From Allochromatium vinosum DSM 180 (lineage in GTDB: Bacteria > Pseudomonadota > Gammaproteobacteria > Chromatiales > Chromatiaceae), in NCBI RefSeq assembly GCF_000025485.1, contig NC_013851.1:301001-365000 (forward strand): a DNA stretch of 64,000 bases, written 5' to 3'. Shown here piece by piece: positions 38,842 to 48,302 of the stretch (position 1 is the stretch's first letter; each line of letters starts with the position of its first letter). Position numbers and translations under genes: made by a program. The notes beneath the pieces were generated by a model, which saw only the letters and a program-made list of their open reading frames with translations, was not told where the DNA came from and ran no database searches.

Positions 38842-40677
38842 ATGACCCACTCCGCCTCGTCTAATTCCACGCTGCTCTATCGCGTCTGTCCGGTCTCGCC
38901 TCAGGCCCATCTGTTCGAGGTCGAGATCCTGGTCGACCCGCCATCCGACGGCGCGCTCGTACTCTCCATGCCGGCCTGGATTCCAGGCAGCTACATGATC
39001 CGCGACTTCGCACGCAACATCGTCGCGATCTCCGCGTTCGATGCGTGTGGCCGACCCGTCGCGCTCGACAAGCGCGACAAGCAGAGCTGGACGCTTGGGG
39101 CTGTCACCGGACCGTGCCGGATTCGCTATCGCGTCTTTGCCTGGGATCTCTCGGTACGCGGTGCGCATCTCGACACGACCCATGCCTATTTCAATGGTCC
39201 GGCGCTGCTGTTGCGTGTGCATGGACAGGATGACCGTCCCTGTCGGCTGGAACTCCTGCCGCCCGCTGACGAATCCTGTGACGACTGGCGTCTGGCCACC
39301 AGCCTTGAGCCGCTCGACGTCGATCCCCGTGGTTTCGGTCTCTATGGCGCCGACGACTATGAAGATCTGATCGACCATCCGGTCGAGATGGGGCGCTTCC
39401 GTGAGCTGGCGTTCCGTGTGTCCGGCGTTCCCCATCGGTTCGCCATCACCGGACGGCATCGGCTCGACGAGCGGCGCCTGCTCGACGATCTGACGCGCGT
39501 CTGCGCCGAACACGCGGCGCTCTTCGGCGAACTGCCGATCGATCGCTATCTGTTTCTCGTCACGGTGCTGGGCGAGGGCTATGGTGGGCTGGAGCATCGC
39601 TATTCGACCAGTCTGCTCTGTGTCCGTGACGATCTGCCCCAGCCGGGGGAGGACACGCCCACCGAGGGCTACAAGCGCTTTCTGGGATTGTGCAGTCACG
39701 AATACTTCCATCTCTGGCATGTGAAGCGCATCCGCCCGCGCGCCCTGATCGAGTCGAGTCTGGAGCGCGAGGCGCCGACCCGGACGCTGTGGGCCTTCGA
39801 GGGCATCACCGCCTATTACGACGAGCTGGCGCTGGTGCGCGCCGGCTGCATTGGCGAGAAGGACTATCTCGGGCTGCTCGCCCAGACCCTGACCCGCGTG
39901 GCGCGCACACCCGGACGGCGTGTCCAGACGTTGGCCGAGTCCAGCTTCGATGCCTGGATCAAGTTCTACAAGCCCGACGAGAACGCACCCAATGCCCTGG
40001 TGAGTTACTACGCCAAGGGGGCGCTGGTGGCGCTGATGCTGGATCTGACCCTCAGGCGTGACACTCAGGGCGCTTGTTCGCTCGATGACGTGATGCGCGA
40101 GCTGTGGCGCGTCCATGGACGGACCGGACTCGGCGTTGAGGAACGGGGCGTGGAGGCGATCGCCTCGGCCGTCAGCGGACTGGATCTGAGCGGTTTCTTT
40201 GCCTGCGCGCTGGATTCGACCGCTGAACTGGACCCGACTGAACTCCTGGCCAGTGTCGGCGTGGCGCTGCGCTGGCGTCCGAATCGCGGCGACAAGGATC
40301 TCGGCGGCCATGTCGAGCGCTTCGAGCCGGTCACGGCCAAGCCGACGCTGGGGGTCCGTCTGCGTTCGGGTGAGACCCTGATTCAGAACGTGCTCAGCGA
40401 TGGCGCGGGCGAGCGCGCTGGATTGGCGCCGGGCGATCAATTGCTGGCGCTCGATGGGCTGCGCGTCACACCCGCCAATCTGGAGACACTGGTCGCGCGC
40501 GCCGCTGGTGAGTCTGTCGTCCTCCACGTCTTCCGGCGCGACGAGCTGCTGACCCTGACCGCGCAACCCCAGCCGGCTCCCGAGGATACCTGTGAGCTGA
40601 ATCTGCTGGAGGATGTCCCGGACAGCGTGAAACAGGCACGCGCCGCCTGGCTGTCGAGTGTCAGCGCCGATGGATGA
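38842..40677 (+). CDS. M61-family metallopeptidase with PDZ domain
   Basis: A 611-residue peptidase of the glycyl-aminopeptidase family M61. The N-terminal beta domain includes MPAWIPGSYMIRDFARNI, a hallmark of the family. The zinc site is HEYFHLWHVKR (His286, Glu287, His290) with the third ligand Glu in WAFEGITAYYDEL. The C-terminal PDZ domain (about 490-575) includes VLSDGAGERAGLAPGDQLLALDG. No signal peptide is seen, so the enzyme is probably cytoplasmic. The last codons overlap birA. Physiological substrate is unknown. Confidence 0.92.
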   Translation: MTHSASSNSTLLYRVCPVSPQAHLFEVEILVDPPSDGALVLSMPAWIPGSYMIRDFARNIVAISAFDACGRPVALDKRDKQSWTLGAVTGPCRIRYRVFAWDLSVRGAHLDTTHAYFNGPALLLRVHGQDDRPCRLELLPPADESCDDWRLATSLEPLDVDPRGFGLYGADDYEDLIDHPVEMGRFRELAFRVSGVPHRFAITGRHRLDERRLLDDLTRVCAEHAALFGELPIDRYLFLVTVLGEGYGGLEHRYSTSLLCVRDDLPQPGEDTPTEGYKRFLGLCSHEYFHLWHVKRIRPRALIESSLEREAPTRTLWAFEGITAYYDELALVRAGCIGEKDYLGLLAQTLTRVARTPGRRVQTLAESSFDAWIKFYKPDENAPNALVSYYAKGALVALMLDLTLRRDTQGACSLDDVMRELWRVHGRTGLGVEERGVEAIASAVSGLDLSGFFACALDSTAELDPTELLASVGVALRWRPNRGDKDLGGHVERFEPVTAKPTLGVRLRSGETLIQNVLSDGAGERAGLAPGDQLLALDGLRVTPANLETLVARAAGESVVLHVFRRDELLTLTAQPQPAPEDTCELNLLEDVPDSVKQARAAWLSSVSADG

Positions 40678-41668
40678 GCGCCAACTTGCCTTGATCCGGC
40701 GTCTGGCCGATGGTCGCTCGCACTCGGGCGAGGCCATCGCGCGCGAGTTCGGGCTGACCCGCGCGGCGGTCTGGAAGACGCTGCGCAAAACGGCCGAGGC
40801 GTTCGGACTCGATCTGATCTCCGAGCGCGGGCGCGGTTATCGGCTCGCCACGCCGCTCGAACTGCTCGACGCCGAGCGTATCCGTGAAGCTCTGTCCGAC
40901 GCGGGACGCGCGCGTCTGAGCCGGCTCGACATCCATCCGCTGATCGGCTCGACCAATAGCGAACTCATGCGTCTGGCCGCCGAAGGCGCGCCCTCCGGGA
41001 GCGTCTGTCTGGCCGAGCGTCAGACGGCCGGGCGTGGACGGCGCGGGCGTGAATGGGTCTCGCCGTTCGGGGTCAACCTCTATCTCTCGCTGCTGTGGCG
41101 CTATCCATTCGCGCCGTCCAATCTGGGCGGTGCGAGTCTGGCGGTCGGTGCCGTCCTGGCCGATGCCTTGAACGGACTCGGGACCGAGGGGCCGGCGCTC
41201 AAATGGCCGAACGATCTGCTGTGGCGGCGGCGCAAACTCGCCGGTCTGTTGTTGGAGGTGGCGGGTGAGTCTCAGGGGCCATGCCATCTGGTGGTCGGAC
41301 TCGGACTCAATCTGCGCATGACGGCCGGGCAGGGGAGCGCGATCGATCAGCCCTGGACGAGTCTCGAAACCATGCTCGGCACGGCCATGATCGGACGTAA
41401 TGCGCTGGTCGCGCGTCTGCTGGAGGCGCTACTGGAGGCGCTCGACCGCTATGGACGCGAGGGGTTGTCGCCCTTTCTCACCCGCTGGCGTGCGCATGAT
41501 GCCTATCTGGGCGAGCCGGTGCGCCTGCTGATCGGCGAACGGGTCATCGAGGGTGTCCACGCCGGCGTGGGCGAGGATGGCTCACTGCTCTTGGAGACAT
41601 CGGAGGGGTGCCGCACCTTCCAGGCCGGCGAGGTCAGTCTGCGTCCAGTGTCAACGCAAGCCCAATAG
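40670..41668 (+). CDS. birA: Biotin-[acetyl-CoA-carboxylase] ligase / biotin operon repressor
   Basis: A 332-residue bifunctional BirA. The N-terminal winged helix (HSGEAIAREFGLTRAAVWK) binds DNA; the ligase core has STNSELMRLA, the adenylate-binding loop TAGRGRRGREWVSP, LKWPNDLLW with the catalytic lysine, and KLAGLLLEV; the C-terminal SH3-like domain follows. It attaches biotin to carboxylase carrier protein. ATG 40670 overlaps the M61 gene by eight bases; GTG 40658 is a possible longer start. It is followed by coaX 14 bases later, a common gene pair. Confidence 0.94.
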   Translation: MDERQLALIRRLADGRSHSGEAIAREFGLTRAAVWKTLRKTAEAFGLDLISERGRGYRLATPLELLDAERIREALSDAGRARLSRLDIHPLIGSTNSELMRLAAEGAPSGSVCLAERQTAGRGRRGREWVSPFGVNLYLSLLWRYPFAPSNLGGASLAVGAVLADALNGLGTEGPALKWPNDLLWRRRKLAGLLLEVAGESQGPCHLVVGLGLNLRMTAGQGSAIDQPWTSLETMLGTAMIGRNALVARLLEALLEALDRYGREGLSPFLTRWRAHDAYLGEPVRLLIGERVIEGVHAGVGEDGSLLLETSEGCRTFQAGEVSLRPVSTQAQ

Positions 41669-41682
41669 AATCCTCTCGACTT

Positions 41683-42417
41683 ATGAATCTACTCATCGAT
41701 ATCGGCAACACCAATCTGCGTTGGACAGCGCATGGCTCAGAAGCCGAGTGGTCGGTCCGGATCGCGCGTCACTCGGGGGCGATTCCGCTCGATCTTCTGG
41801 CGGCCTGGGAGGCGATCCCGACGCCTGAGCGCGTGATCGTGAGCCATGTCGGGGGGCCGGCGGTCGCTGAGGCGCTGGAGCGGGTGACGCGCGCGCTCTG
41901 GCGGATCGAACCGGAATTTGTCCGCGTGGCGCCGTCGGCTGCCGGCGTGTGCATCGCTTACGAGCATCCGGAGCGCTTTGGCGTCGACCGCTGGCTGGCG
42001 CTCATCGCCGCCCATGCCGAGCGCCGGCAGGCGACGCTCATCCTGGATGCCGGCAGCGCCGCAACCTTCGATCTGCTGCTGGCCGATGGGCGCCATCTCG
42101 GCGGACTCATCCTCCCCGGCGTCGAGATGATGCGTACCAGTCTGCTCATGGGGACTCACATCCCGCGCGTCGAGTATGAGCCGACCGACGTCGACTGGGC
42201 CACGGATACCACGACGGCCGTGGCCGCCGGCAGTCTTGGCGCCATCGCCGCGTTGGCCAGCCGACTCCATGACCGATTGGCCGATGCGGCGGGCGAATCC
42301 CCCAGATTCATTCTCACGGGCGGTGACGCCGAGCGTGTGTACCCCTATCTCGATCGTCCCAGCGAGACCATTCCCGATCTGGTACTGCGCGGTCTGGTCT
42401 CGTTGTCGCTGGATTGA
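41683..42417 (+). CDS. coaX: Type III pantothenate kinase
   Basis: A 244-residue kinase of the ASKHA fold catalysing the first step of coenzyme A synthesis. Signatures: LLIDIGNTNLRWT (P-loop-like ATP site with catalytic Asp), ERFGVDRWLALIAAHA, LILDAGSAATFDLL and HLGGLILPGVEMMRTSL. Type III enzymes need a monovalent cation and are not feedback-inhibited by CoA. The coding start at 41683 gives the standard MNLLIDIGNT beginning. It shares a transcript with birA. Confidence 0.95.
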   Translation: MNLLIDIGNTNLRWTAHGSEAEWSVRIARHSGAIPLDLLAAWEAIPTPERVIVSHVGGPAVAEALERVTRALWRIEPEFVRVAPSAAGVCIAYEHPERFGVDRWLALIAAHAERRQATLILDAGSAATFDLLLADGRHLGGLILPGVEMMRTSLLMGTHIPRVEYEPTDVDWATDTTTAVAAGSLGAIAALASRLHDRLADAAGESPRFILTGGDAERVYPYLDRPSETIPDLVLRGLVSLSLD

Positions 42418-42463
42418 ATATCCGTGGGTGTCGGCGGATCGGTCGTCGTGACGCGACCCGGAG

Positions 42464-43921
42464 TCAGCGTCGACCCGAAGCATCCTGGTCTGTGGGTCCG
42501 GGATCGCGGGCCACTCGGAAACCGAGCATGTTGAGCTTAGTATCGGGCGCGAAGCGTGCACGCACGAAAGCGCGCATCGAGTCGGCAGGCTTGTTGAAGG
42601 CGCCGCCGCGAGCGACCCGGCTGGCGCAGTCGCCCGAGACCAGAGCGCGCCCATCGTTCGGAGCGTCCTGGTAACGCGCCCGGTAACAGTCGGCGACCCA
42701 TTCCATGGCGTTGCCGGCCGTTTCGTAGAGACCAAAGGGGTTGGCCGGGAAGCTCATCACCGGGGCGGTCGAACGGTTGTCCCATTGGCTGCCGCAATCG
42801 AAACAGACGGTACGGTTCGAGTCGGCGTTCTGTCCCCACCAGAAGGGGGTGGTGGTTCCGGCGCGCGCGGCGAACTCCCATTCGGCCTCACTGGGCAGGC
42901 GATAGCGACGGCCGGTCTGCTGGGCCAGCCAGGCCGTATAGTCGCGCGCCTCCTCCCAACTGATGCCGACCACCGGGCGCGTACCGCGCCCCCAACCCTG
43001 ATCGTCGGGCAGCTCGCGGCCGGTCGCGCGGGCGAAGCGGTCGTACTCCAGAAAGGTGACTTCGTGGGCGGCCATCATGAAGGGGCCGACTTTCACCGAG
43101 CGCGCCGGACTGAAGTCCTCGCCGCCGAGACTGTTGTGGCCCATGCGGAAGGCGCCGCCGGCGAGTACGACCATCGCCGGCCCTGGGGTGCCGTCGCGGA
43201 GGCGATCCTGATGGATGCGCGGCGGCTGGGTGGTCCCGGCGACGGCGGGCGGCCCGGATGGCTTGGGCTCAGGGGCCGATTCGGTTCGGGGACCGGATGG
43301 CACACTGGAGACCGGCGGGCGCTCGACCGGGACAGTCGCGACACGGGTGTTCCGGTCGGGCGCGGGCGTCTCGGGACGATCGCGCATCAGATAGAGGTTG
43401 GCGACCGCCGACACCGTGAGGAGCACGGCCAGCAGACCCGTGGTCGGAACCAGCCAGCGCGGCGTCTTGCCTCCGCGCACGATCACCGGCTGGGATGGCG
43501 TCGCCGCCGCGCGCTGCTCGGCGGCGCGACTGGCCTCCAGCAATTCCTGGCGCAGACGGTCGATCTCGGTATGGGCCTCCTGGAGCGACTGCTCCTTGCG
43601 GTCGAGCTCCTTTCTGAGTCCCTCCAGGGCCAGATGCTTGTCCTCCATCGCATCCTCGAGCCGCCGGCACTCCTCGGTGATGTGATCGAGCGCCTGTTCC
43701 TTGGCGTCCAGTGACTGCTGCATCAGCAGCATCTCCTGCTGGAGCGCGAGCCGTTCGGTCGCGGTCGCGACCTGACTGCTGGGCGCGAAGTCGCCTTCGC
43801 CCAGCCGTGCGCTGAGCCGTTTGATCTCCTCTTCCGCCTCCTGGCGCAGCTGCTCCAGGGTATTGCGCAAGAGCTCGGACTCGGCGTCGGAATAGAGTTG
43901 CGAGTCGGGTTGCTCGGCCAT
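42464..43921 (-). CDS. Membrane-anchored FGE-sulfatase-domain protein with cytoplasmic coiled coil
   Basis: A 485-residue protein starting at ATG 43921. Residues ~14-135 are a long charged coiled coil; one transmembrane helix spans ~156-178 (WLVPTTGLLAVLLTVSAVANLYL region), a Pro-rich linker runs to ~235 and an FGE-sulfatase (formylglycine-generating-enzyme-like) domain fills ~245-475. That domain has FRMGHNSLGGEDF, VTFLEYDRFARATG, VGISWEEARDYTAWLA, YRLPSEAEWEFAARAG, NAMEWVADCY and RVARGGAFN. By topology the FGE domain is periplasmic. The paired cysteines of true sulfatase activators are not clearly present, so a binding or scaffold role, as in many bacterial FGE-like proteins, is likelier. 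Confidence 0.8.
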   Translation of the reverse strand: MAEQPDSQLYSDAESELLRNTLEQLRQEAEEEIKRLSARLGEGDFAPSSQVATATERLALQQEMLLMQQSLDAKEQALDHITEECRRLEDAMEDKHLALEGLRKELDRKEQSLQEAHTEIDRLRQELLEASRAAEQRAAATPSQPVIVRGGKTPRWLVPTTGLLAVLLTVSAVANLYLMRDRPETPAPDRNTRVATVPVERPPVSSVPSGPRTESAPEPKPSGPPAVAGTTQPPRIHQDRLRDGTPGPAMVVLAGGAFRMGHNSLGGEDFSPARSVKVGPFMMAAHEVTFLEYDRFARATGRELPDDQGWGRGTRPVVGISWEEARDYTAWLAQQTGRRYRLPSEAEWEFAARAGTTTPFWWGQNADSNRTVCFDCGSQWDNRSTAPVMSFPANPFGLYETAGNAMEWVADCYRARYQDAPNDGRALVSGDCASRVARGGAFNKPADSMRAFVRARFAPDTKLNMLGFRVARDPGPTDQDASGRR

Positions 43922-44156
43922 CGGCGTGTGTCGGTCTCGATCGTCGTGGGACGGTGATTGCAGTGATTGTCCGACTTTGGGAGCCGGGATACCAGACCAA
44001 ACGGATCTCACGTCCATGTGCCGTTCGCCCGTCCCCCCGCGGTCGGGTGCGTCCATTGCGTTCGAAACACTTGGATTCGGAATGGTTCTAAACGTCGTAT
44101 TTCGAGGCGATACTTGCCGCCGATTCCAGCCTCATCCATTCAGGAGATCCAGATCC

Positions 44157-45470
44157 ATGCCAGTGCCCTTCAAGGAGCATCCACTGCGCCATCAGCTCGT
44201 CACCGAGTTGCATGCACGCACCTATATCCCGTTGCAGGCGCCGGCGCGGCTGTCGCACATCGCGGCCGTCTGTGGCGAGCGCGGGAGCGGCCGTACCGTG
44301 CGCCATCTGTACGAGCTGCTCGAACACTATGGTGTGCCGCGTCCGGAGCGCGTCGAGCAGTATTATCTGGTCCACTTGGGCGACATCCGGCTGCTCTGGG
44401 AGCGTCACACCGAGTTCGTCAGCTATACCTTCAGTCTACCGGGGGCGTTTGCGCATCCTTTCGCCAATCCGGTCATCGCCCAGCTGCCGGCCGATTGGCT
44501 CGCCGGGATTCCGGGCGAGGTCGTTGCCGCCGTCTCGCTGGCACTCGAACCGGCCGGCGAGGCCGAGTATTCGCTCGACGAATTGAGCGCACTGTTCGGC
44601 GGCAATCCGGTGATCGGCTCCGAGGTGGTCGGCGGTCTGGCGCGCGCCTATTCGGATCTGCACATCCACAGTGATGGATTCTCGCGCATCCTGCTGCGCG
44701 ATCAGGGGTTGTCGCCGAATCAGGCCGGGCGTCTGGCCAAGCGTCTCCTGGAGGTCAGTTCCTATCGCGCCATGGCGCTGCTTGGACTGCCGCCAGCGCG
44801 CGAGGCCAATGCCTGTCTGAGCGATGCCGAACGGCGTCTGGTGGCCGTCTCCTCGCGCATGGCCTGCCAGGAGGATCGCAGCCACGAGGTTCCCGAGAGC
44901 GAGCTGCTGGCCGAGCTGACCGATCTGGCCGCCGAGATCGAGGCGGTGGCCGCGCGCACCAGCTATCGCTTCGAGGCCTCGCGCGCCTATTACAGCGTGG
45001 TCATGCAGCGTCTGGAGCAATTGCGCCAGCGGCGTATCGAGGGGTTGCAGACACTCACCGAGTTTCTCGACGCACGTCTGACCCCGGCGATCGCGACCTG
45101 TGAATCGACCGCCAAGCGTCAGCAGGGACTGGCCGAGCGCGCGGCGCGTCTGACCAGTCTGCTGCGCGCGCGTGTCGAGGTCGAGCTACAGAAGCAGAAT
45201 CGCGGTCTGCTCGAATCCATGAACAAGCGCGCCAAGCTGCAACTGCGCCTCCAGGAGACGGTCGAGGGGTTGTCGGTGATCGCCATCGGTTACTACGGCG
45301 TCGGACTGCTGGGCTATCTGTTCAAGGGGCTGGAGGCCCATGGTCTGCCGTTCATGTTCGATGCCACCTATGCCACGGGGCTGGCCGCTCCGCTGGTGGT
45401 GCTGATCGCCTGGCTCGGCATCCGGCGCATGAAGGCGCGCCTGCTCAAGTCCGAGCACGCCAATGTCTAG
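44157..45470 (+). CDS. DUF3422 family membrane protein
   Basis: A 437-residue protein of the DUF3422 family. It begins VPFKEHPLRHQLVTELHARTY, has the conserved H-x-x-S-D-G-F-S-R-I block (HIHSDGFSRILLRD), a long helical middle (LTDLAAEIEAVAARTSYRF onward) and two C-terminal transmembrane helices (GLSVIAIGYYGVGLLGYL and GLAAPLVVLIAWLGI). AGGAG lies nine bases before ATG 44157. Function is unknown. It is divergent from the FGE gene (235-bp gap) and converges on the hydrolase gene with a three-base gap. Confidence 0.85.
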   Translation: MPVPFKEHPLRHQLVTELHARTYIPLQAPARLSHIAAVCGERGSGRTVRHLYELLEHYGVPRPERVEQYYLVHLGDIRLLWERHTEFVSYTFSLPGAFAHPFANPVIAQLPADWLAGIPGEVVAAVSLALEPAGEAEYSLDELSALFGGNPVIGSEVVGGLARAYSDLHIHSDGFSRILLRDQGLSPNQAGRLAKRLLEVSSYRAMALLGLPPAREANACLSDAERRLVAVSSRMACQEDRSHEVPESELLAELTDLAAEIEAVAARTSYRFEASRAYYSVVMQRLEQLRQRRIEGLQTLTEFLDARLTPAIATCESTAKRQQGLAERAARLTSLLRARVEVELQKQNRGLLESMNKRAKLQLRLQETVEGLSVIAIGYYGVGLLGYLFKGLEAHGLPFMFDATYATGLAAPLVVLIAWLGIRRMKARLLKSEHANV

Positions 45471-45473
45471 GGG

Positions 45474-45959
45474 TCATGTCGCCTGTTCGATCCGAGCGTT
45501 TTCGATTGCGGCGCAGAGGGATCGCAAGGCGTCCAGCGAATCCGGGTCGACCAGGCGATGATCGGCCCCGGTCGTGATCAGCCGCGAGGCGGGCAGGCCG
45601 CTGTGTGCCAGCAGCTGTTCCGAGTCGGCATAGGCCACGACGTCATCCTGCCGTGAGTGCAGAATCCAGGTCTCCGGTTTGACGCGATCGACCCGGCCGT
45701 GGTTGCGCCAGGCCGGGCACAGCAGGACCAGGGGTGTGTCGCGGGACTGGAGGTGCATGGCCACGGCCCCGCCGCGCGAAGAGCCGACGATGACATCGGG
45801 AGCGTGCCGGCCGTAAGCGGTCTGGGCGACGTCGACGGCCAACTGGAAGTCATCGTCATCCAGGGCGGGATTGAGTACCTCATGTCCCAGGCTTTGCAGA
45901 AACATGGGTTTCACGCCGCCTGGAGCTGAGTACCAGCCGTGTAAAAACAGGATTTTCAT
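45474..45959 (-). CDS. Small alpha/beta hydrolase (YqiA/YcfP-like)
   Basis: A 161-residue minimal alpha/beta hydrolase. It opens with ILFLHGWYSAPGGVKP, has the nucleophile elbow VGSSRGGAVA (Ser about residue 60), an acidic residue in SRQDDVV and the histidine in GADHRL. It resembles the YqiA/YcfP esterase-like group, of unknown substrate. The start is 36 bases downstream of the first retropepsin gene, so it may be the last member of the sucA-sucB transcript. Confidence 0.75.
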   Translation of the reverse strand: MKILFLHGWYSAPGGVKPMFLQSLGHEVLNPALDDDDFQLAVDVAQTAYGRHAPDVIVGSSRGGAVAMHLQSRDTPLVLLCPAWRNHGRVDRVKPETWILHSRQDDVVAYADSEQLLAHSGLPASRLITTGADHRLVDPDSLDALRSLCAAIENARIEQAT

Positions 45960-45995
45960 CGGGTCACATGCGATTGGGAGGAACGTCGATTCAAT

Positions 45996-46508
45996 TCATG
46001 GGGTTACATACGGCCGCAACCGCATCCGCCCCCCAGCCAGCCACACCTCCATATGCTTGAGGTACGCCATCCCGAGCAAGGCTTGTTCACCGGCCATGTT
46101 CGGCAGCACGGTCGCCTTGACCTGATGCGCGACCACTCCCCCGACATCGACACTGTCGAGCCAGGCCGTCCAACTGCGCACATTGCCGTTGCCGGTCTTG
46201 CTCACCGCCCCCGGATGCAGCCGCAGACCGAGCCGCTGCGCCACCTCATAGGGCAGGGCGACATCCGCCGCGCCGGTATCGACCAGAAACTCGATACGCT
46301 CGCCATTGATGCGTCCAGTGACCACATACTGATCGAGCTGGTTCTGCTTGAGCACCACCTCGGGTACTCCATCGCTGCCCAGATAGGCCACCGGACGCGG
46401 ATTGGGATTGCCCCGCCGACCGACCTGGCTCAGCACGAGCACGATCGCCAGCCCTAGCAGGGCCACGAGCGCCAGACGGCCATACCGAAAGGATCCAGGC
46501 ATCTTCAA
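45996..46508 (-). CDS. Retropepsin-like aspartic protease (copy A)
   Basis: A 170-residue membrane-anchored protein. An N-terminal transmembrane segment (LALVALLGLAIVLVLS) is followed by a retropepsin-like fold with the catalytic triad FLVDTGAADVALP (Asp77-Thr-Gly) and the flap/second-lobe elements VVAHQVKATVLPNM and ALLGMAYLKHMEV. This is the TIGR02281/clan AA family, where a dimer is needed for activity. It overlaps copy B by four bases (ATGA). The sequence is clearly a duplicate of copy B. Topology puts the protease domain in the periplasm. Confidence 0.87.
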   Translation of the reverse strand: MKMPGSFRYGRLALVALLGLAIVLVLSQVGRRGNPNPRPVAYLGSDGVPEVVLKQNQLDQYVVTGRINGERIEFLVDTGAADVALPYEVAQRLGLRLHPGAVSKTGNGNVRSWTAWLDSVDVGGVVAHQVKATVLPNMAGEQALLGMAYLKHMEVWLAGGRMRLRPYVTP

Positions 46509-47044
46509 GGCAAGGTACCTCGCAGAGTCAGGGTATCGCCGCGCTGAATGAGTTCGAGCGGCTTGAGGAAGCTCATGCCCAGCAACACCTCGTCGCCCGG
46601 CATGTTCGGCAGCACGCTCGCGCGCACGCCATGCGCGACCAGTCCGCCGAGTTCGACCCGCGCCAGCCGCGTCGGCCAGGTGCGGGTGATGCCGTTGGCG
46701 GTGCGGCTGGCGCCCTCCGGACCGAGCCGCAGATCCAGCCGCCGCGCCAGATCCAGCGACAGCGCCACATCGGTCGCCCCCGTGTCGACCAGAAAGCGCA
46801 CCGGCTCGCCGTTGATCTTACCGCTCGCGACATAGTGTCCGGCGCGATTGCGCTGGAGCACCACCTCGACCACGCCGTCGGCCCCCTGGACCGTGAGCGG
46901 ATTCGGATTGGGATTGTTGTCCCGTTCCAGCCATTGATGGAAGAACAGCGCCAGCAACGCCAGCCCGGAGATCCAGGCCCCGAACAGCATGGCCCGACCG
47001 AGACGGGCGGGCCAGTCGTCGCGGACGCGCTCCTCGTCAGACAC
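46505..47044 (-). CDS. Retropepsin-like aspartic protease (copy B)
   Basis: A 179-residue paralogue of copy A, with one transmembrane helix ([18 protein letters not shown]) and the catalytic [13 protein letters not shown] (Asp87). The second-lobe sequence [20 protein letters not shown] is close to that of copy A. GTG 47044 is the proposed start; it overlaps the sucB stop by eight bases, although ATG 46990 is possible. Because retropepsins work as dimers, the two copies could pair as a heterodimer. Translation appears coupled to sucB. Confidence 0.8.
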   Translation of the reverse strand: MSDEERVRDDWPARLGRAMLFGAWISGLALLALFFHQWLERDNNPNPNPLTVQGADGVVEVVLQRNRAGHYVASGKINGEPVRFLVDTGATDVALSLDLARRLDLRLGPEGASRTANGITRTWPTRLARVELGGLVAHGVRASVLPNMPGDEVLLGMSFLKPLELIQRGDTLTLRGTLP

Positions 47045-48302
47045 GCAGCAGCAGTCGCGCCGGATCTTCCAGCAGCTCCTTGATCGCGACCAGGAACTGC
47101 ACCGCGTCGCGCCCGTCGATGAGCCTGTGGTCATAGGTGAGCGCCAGATACATCATGGGCGCGACCACGATCTGACCGTTCTCGACGATCGGACGCTCCT
47201 GGATCTTGTGCAGACCCAGGATGGCGCTCTGCGGCGGATTGAGGATCGGCGTCGACAGCAGCGAGCCGAACACCCCGCCATTGGTGATGGAGAAGGTGCC
47301 GCCGGTGAGTTCCTCATAGCTGAGACTGCCGTCCCTGGCCTTCTGACCGAAGTCGGCGATGCCCTGCTCGACCTCGGCCATGCCGAGCTGATCGGCGTTG
47401 CGCAGGATCGGCACCACCAGACCGCGCGGCGAGCTGACCGCAATGCCGATGTCGTAATAGCCGTGATAGAGGATGTCCTCGCCGTCGATCGAGGCGTTGA
47501 GCACCGGGAAGCGTTGCAGGGCTTCGACCGCCGCCTTGACGAAGAACGACATCAGCCCCAGCCGCACGCCATGCCGTTGCTCGAAGGTCTCTTTGTAGCG
47601 CGCGCGCAGGGCATTGACGGCGCTCAGATTGACCTCGTTGAAGGTGGTCAGCAACGCCGCGTTCTGCTGCGCCTGGAGCAGACGCTCGGCGATGCGCGCG
47701 CGCAAACGGGTCATGGGCACGCGCTGCTCGGGGCGGCCGGCCTCGCCACTGAGTGCCGGCGTTGGGGCGAGCGCGGGTTCGACCGGCGTCTGGGCGGCCG
47801 GTGCGGCGGCGAGATCGGGATGACGCTCCGGCGCCTGATGTTCGCGCGCATCCAGATAGGCCAGCACATCGGCCTTCTGGATGCGTCCATCGCGGCTGGG
47901 GATCTGGCTCGGCTCCAGGTGCAGTTCCTTGACCAGCTGACGTGCCGAGGGCGTGACATGGGGTGGTGCGTTCGGCTGGGTCGCTGCGGCGGGCGGCGTG
48001 GGCGTTGCGGTCGGAGCGGTGCTTGGCGTGCTCGCCGGCTTGGGGGCGGGCGCGACGCTCACCGCCCCCTCGCTGATCAGCGCCAGGACGTCATCGGTAT
48101 GGACCATGGCGCCCTCTGCGGCCAGGATCTCGCTGAGCACGCCGGTACGCGGCGCCGGCACCTCCAGCACCACCTTGTCGGTCTCCAGCTCGACCAGATT
48201 CTCGCCCTCCCTGACCGCCTCGCCCGGCCGTTTGCTCCAGGTCAACACCCGTGCATCGGCGACGGATTCAGGTAGGGCGGGTACGCGGACTTCGAGACTC
48301 AT
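47037..48302 (-). CDS. sucB: Dihydrolipoyl succinyltransferase (2-oxoglutarate dehydrogenase E2)
   Basis: A 421-residue E2 component transferring succinyl groups to CoA. It has one lipoyl domain ([14 protein letters not shown], lipoylated K43), a Pro/Ala-rich linker, a peripheral-subunit-binding domain ([20 protein letters not shown]) and a catalytic core with [16 protein letters not shown] and the C-terminal active site [16 protein letters not shown]. It overlaps sucA by ATGA. The E3 lipoamide dehydrogenase is not in the window. Confidence 0.96.
   Translation of the reverse strand: MSLEVRVPALPESVADARVLTWSKRPGEAVREGENLVELETDKVVLEVPAPRTGVLSEILAAEGAMVHTDDVLALISEGAVSVAPAPKPASTPSTAPTATPTPPAAATQPNAPPHVTPSARQLVKELHLEPSQIPSRDGRIQKADVLAYLDAREHQAPERHPDLAAAPAAQTPVEPALAPTPALSGEAGRPEQRVPMTRLRARIAERLLQAQQNAALLTTFNEVNLSAVNALRARYKETFEQRHGVRLGLMSFFVKAAVEALQRFPVLNASIDGEDILYHGYYDIGIAVSSPRGLVVPILRNADQLGMAEVEQGIADFGQKARDGSLSYEELTGGTFSITNGGVFGSLLSTPILNPPQSAILGLHKIQERPIVENGQIVVAPMMYLALTYDHRLIDGRDAVQFLVAIKELLEDPARLLLRV

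Noticed and set aside
38806-40788. Minus-strand open frame of ~660 codons opposite the M61 peptidase
   Set aside because: Low-complexity Arg/Gln/Gly translation with no motif, opposite a peptidase with intact catalytic residues.
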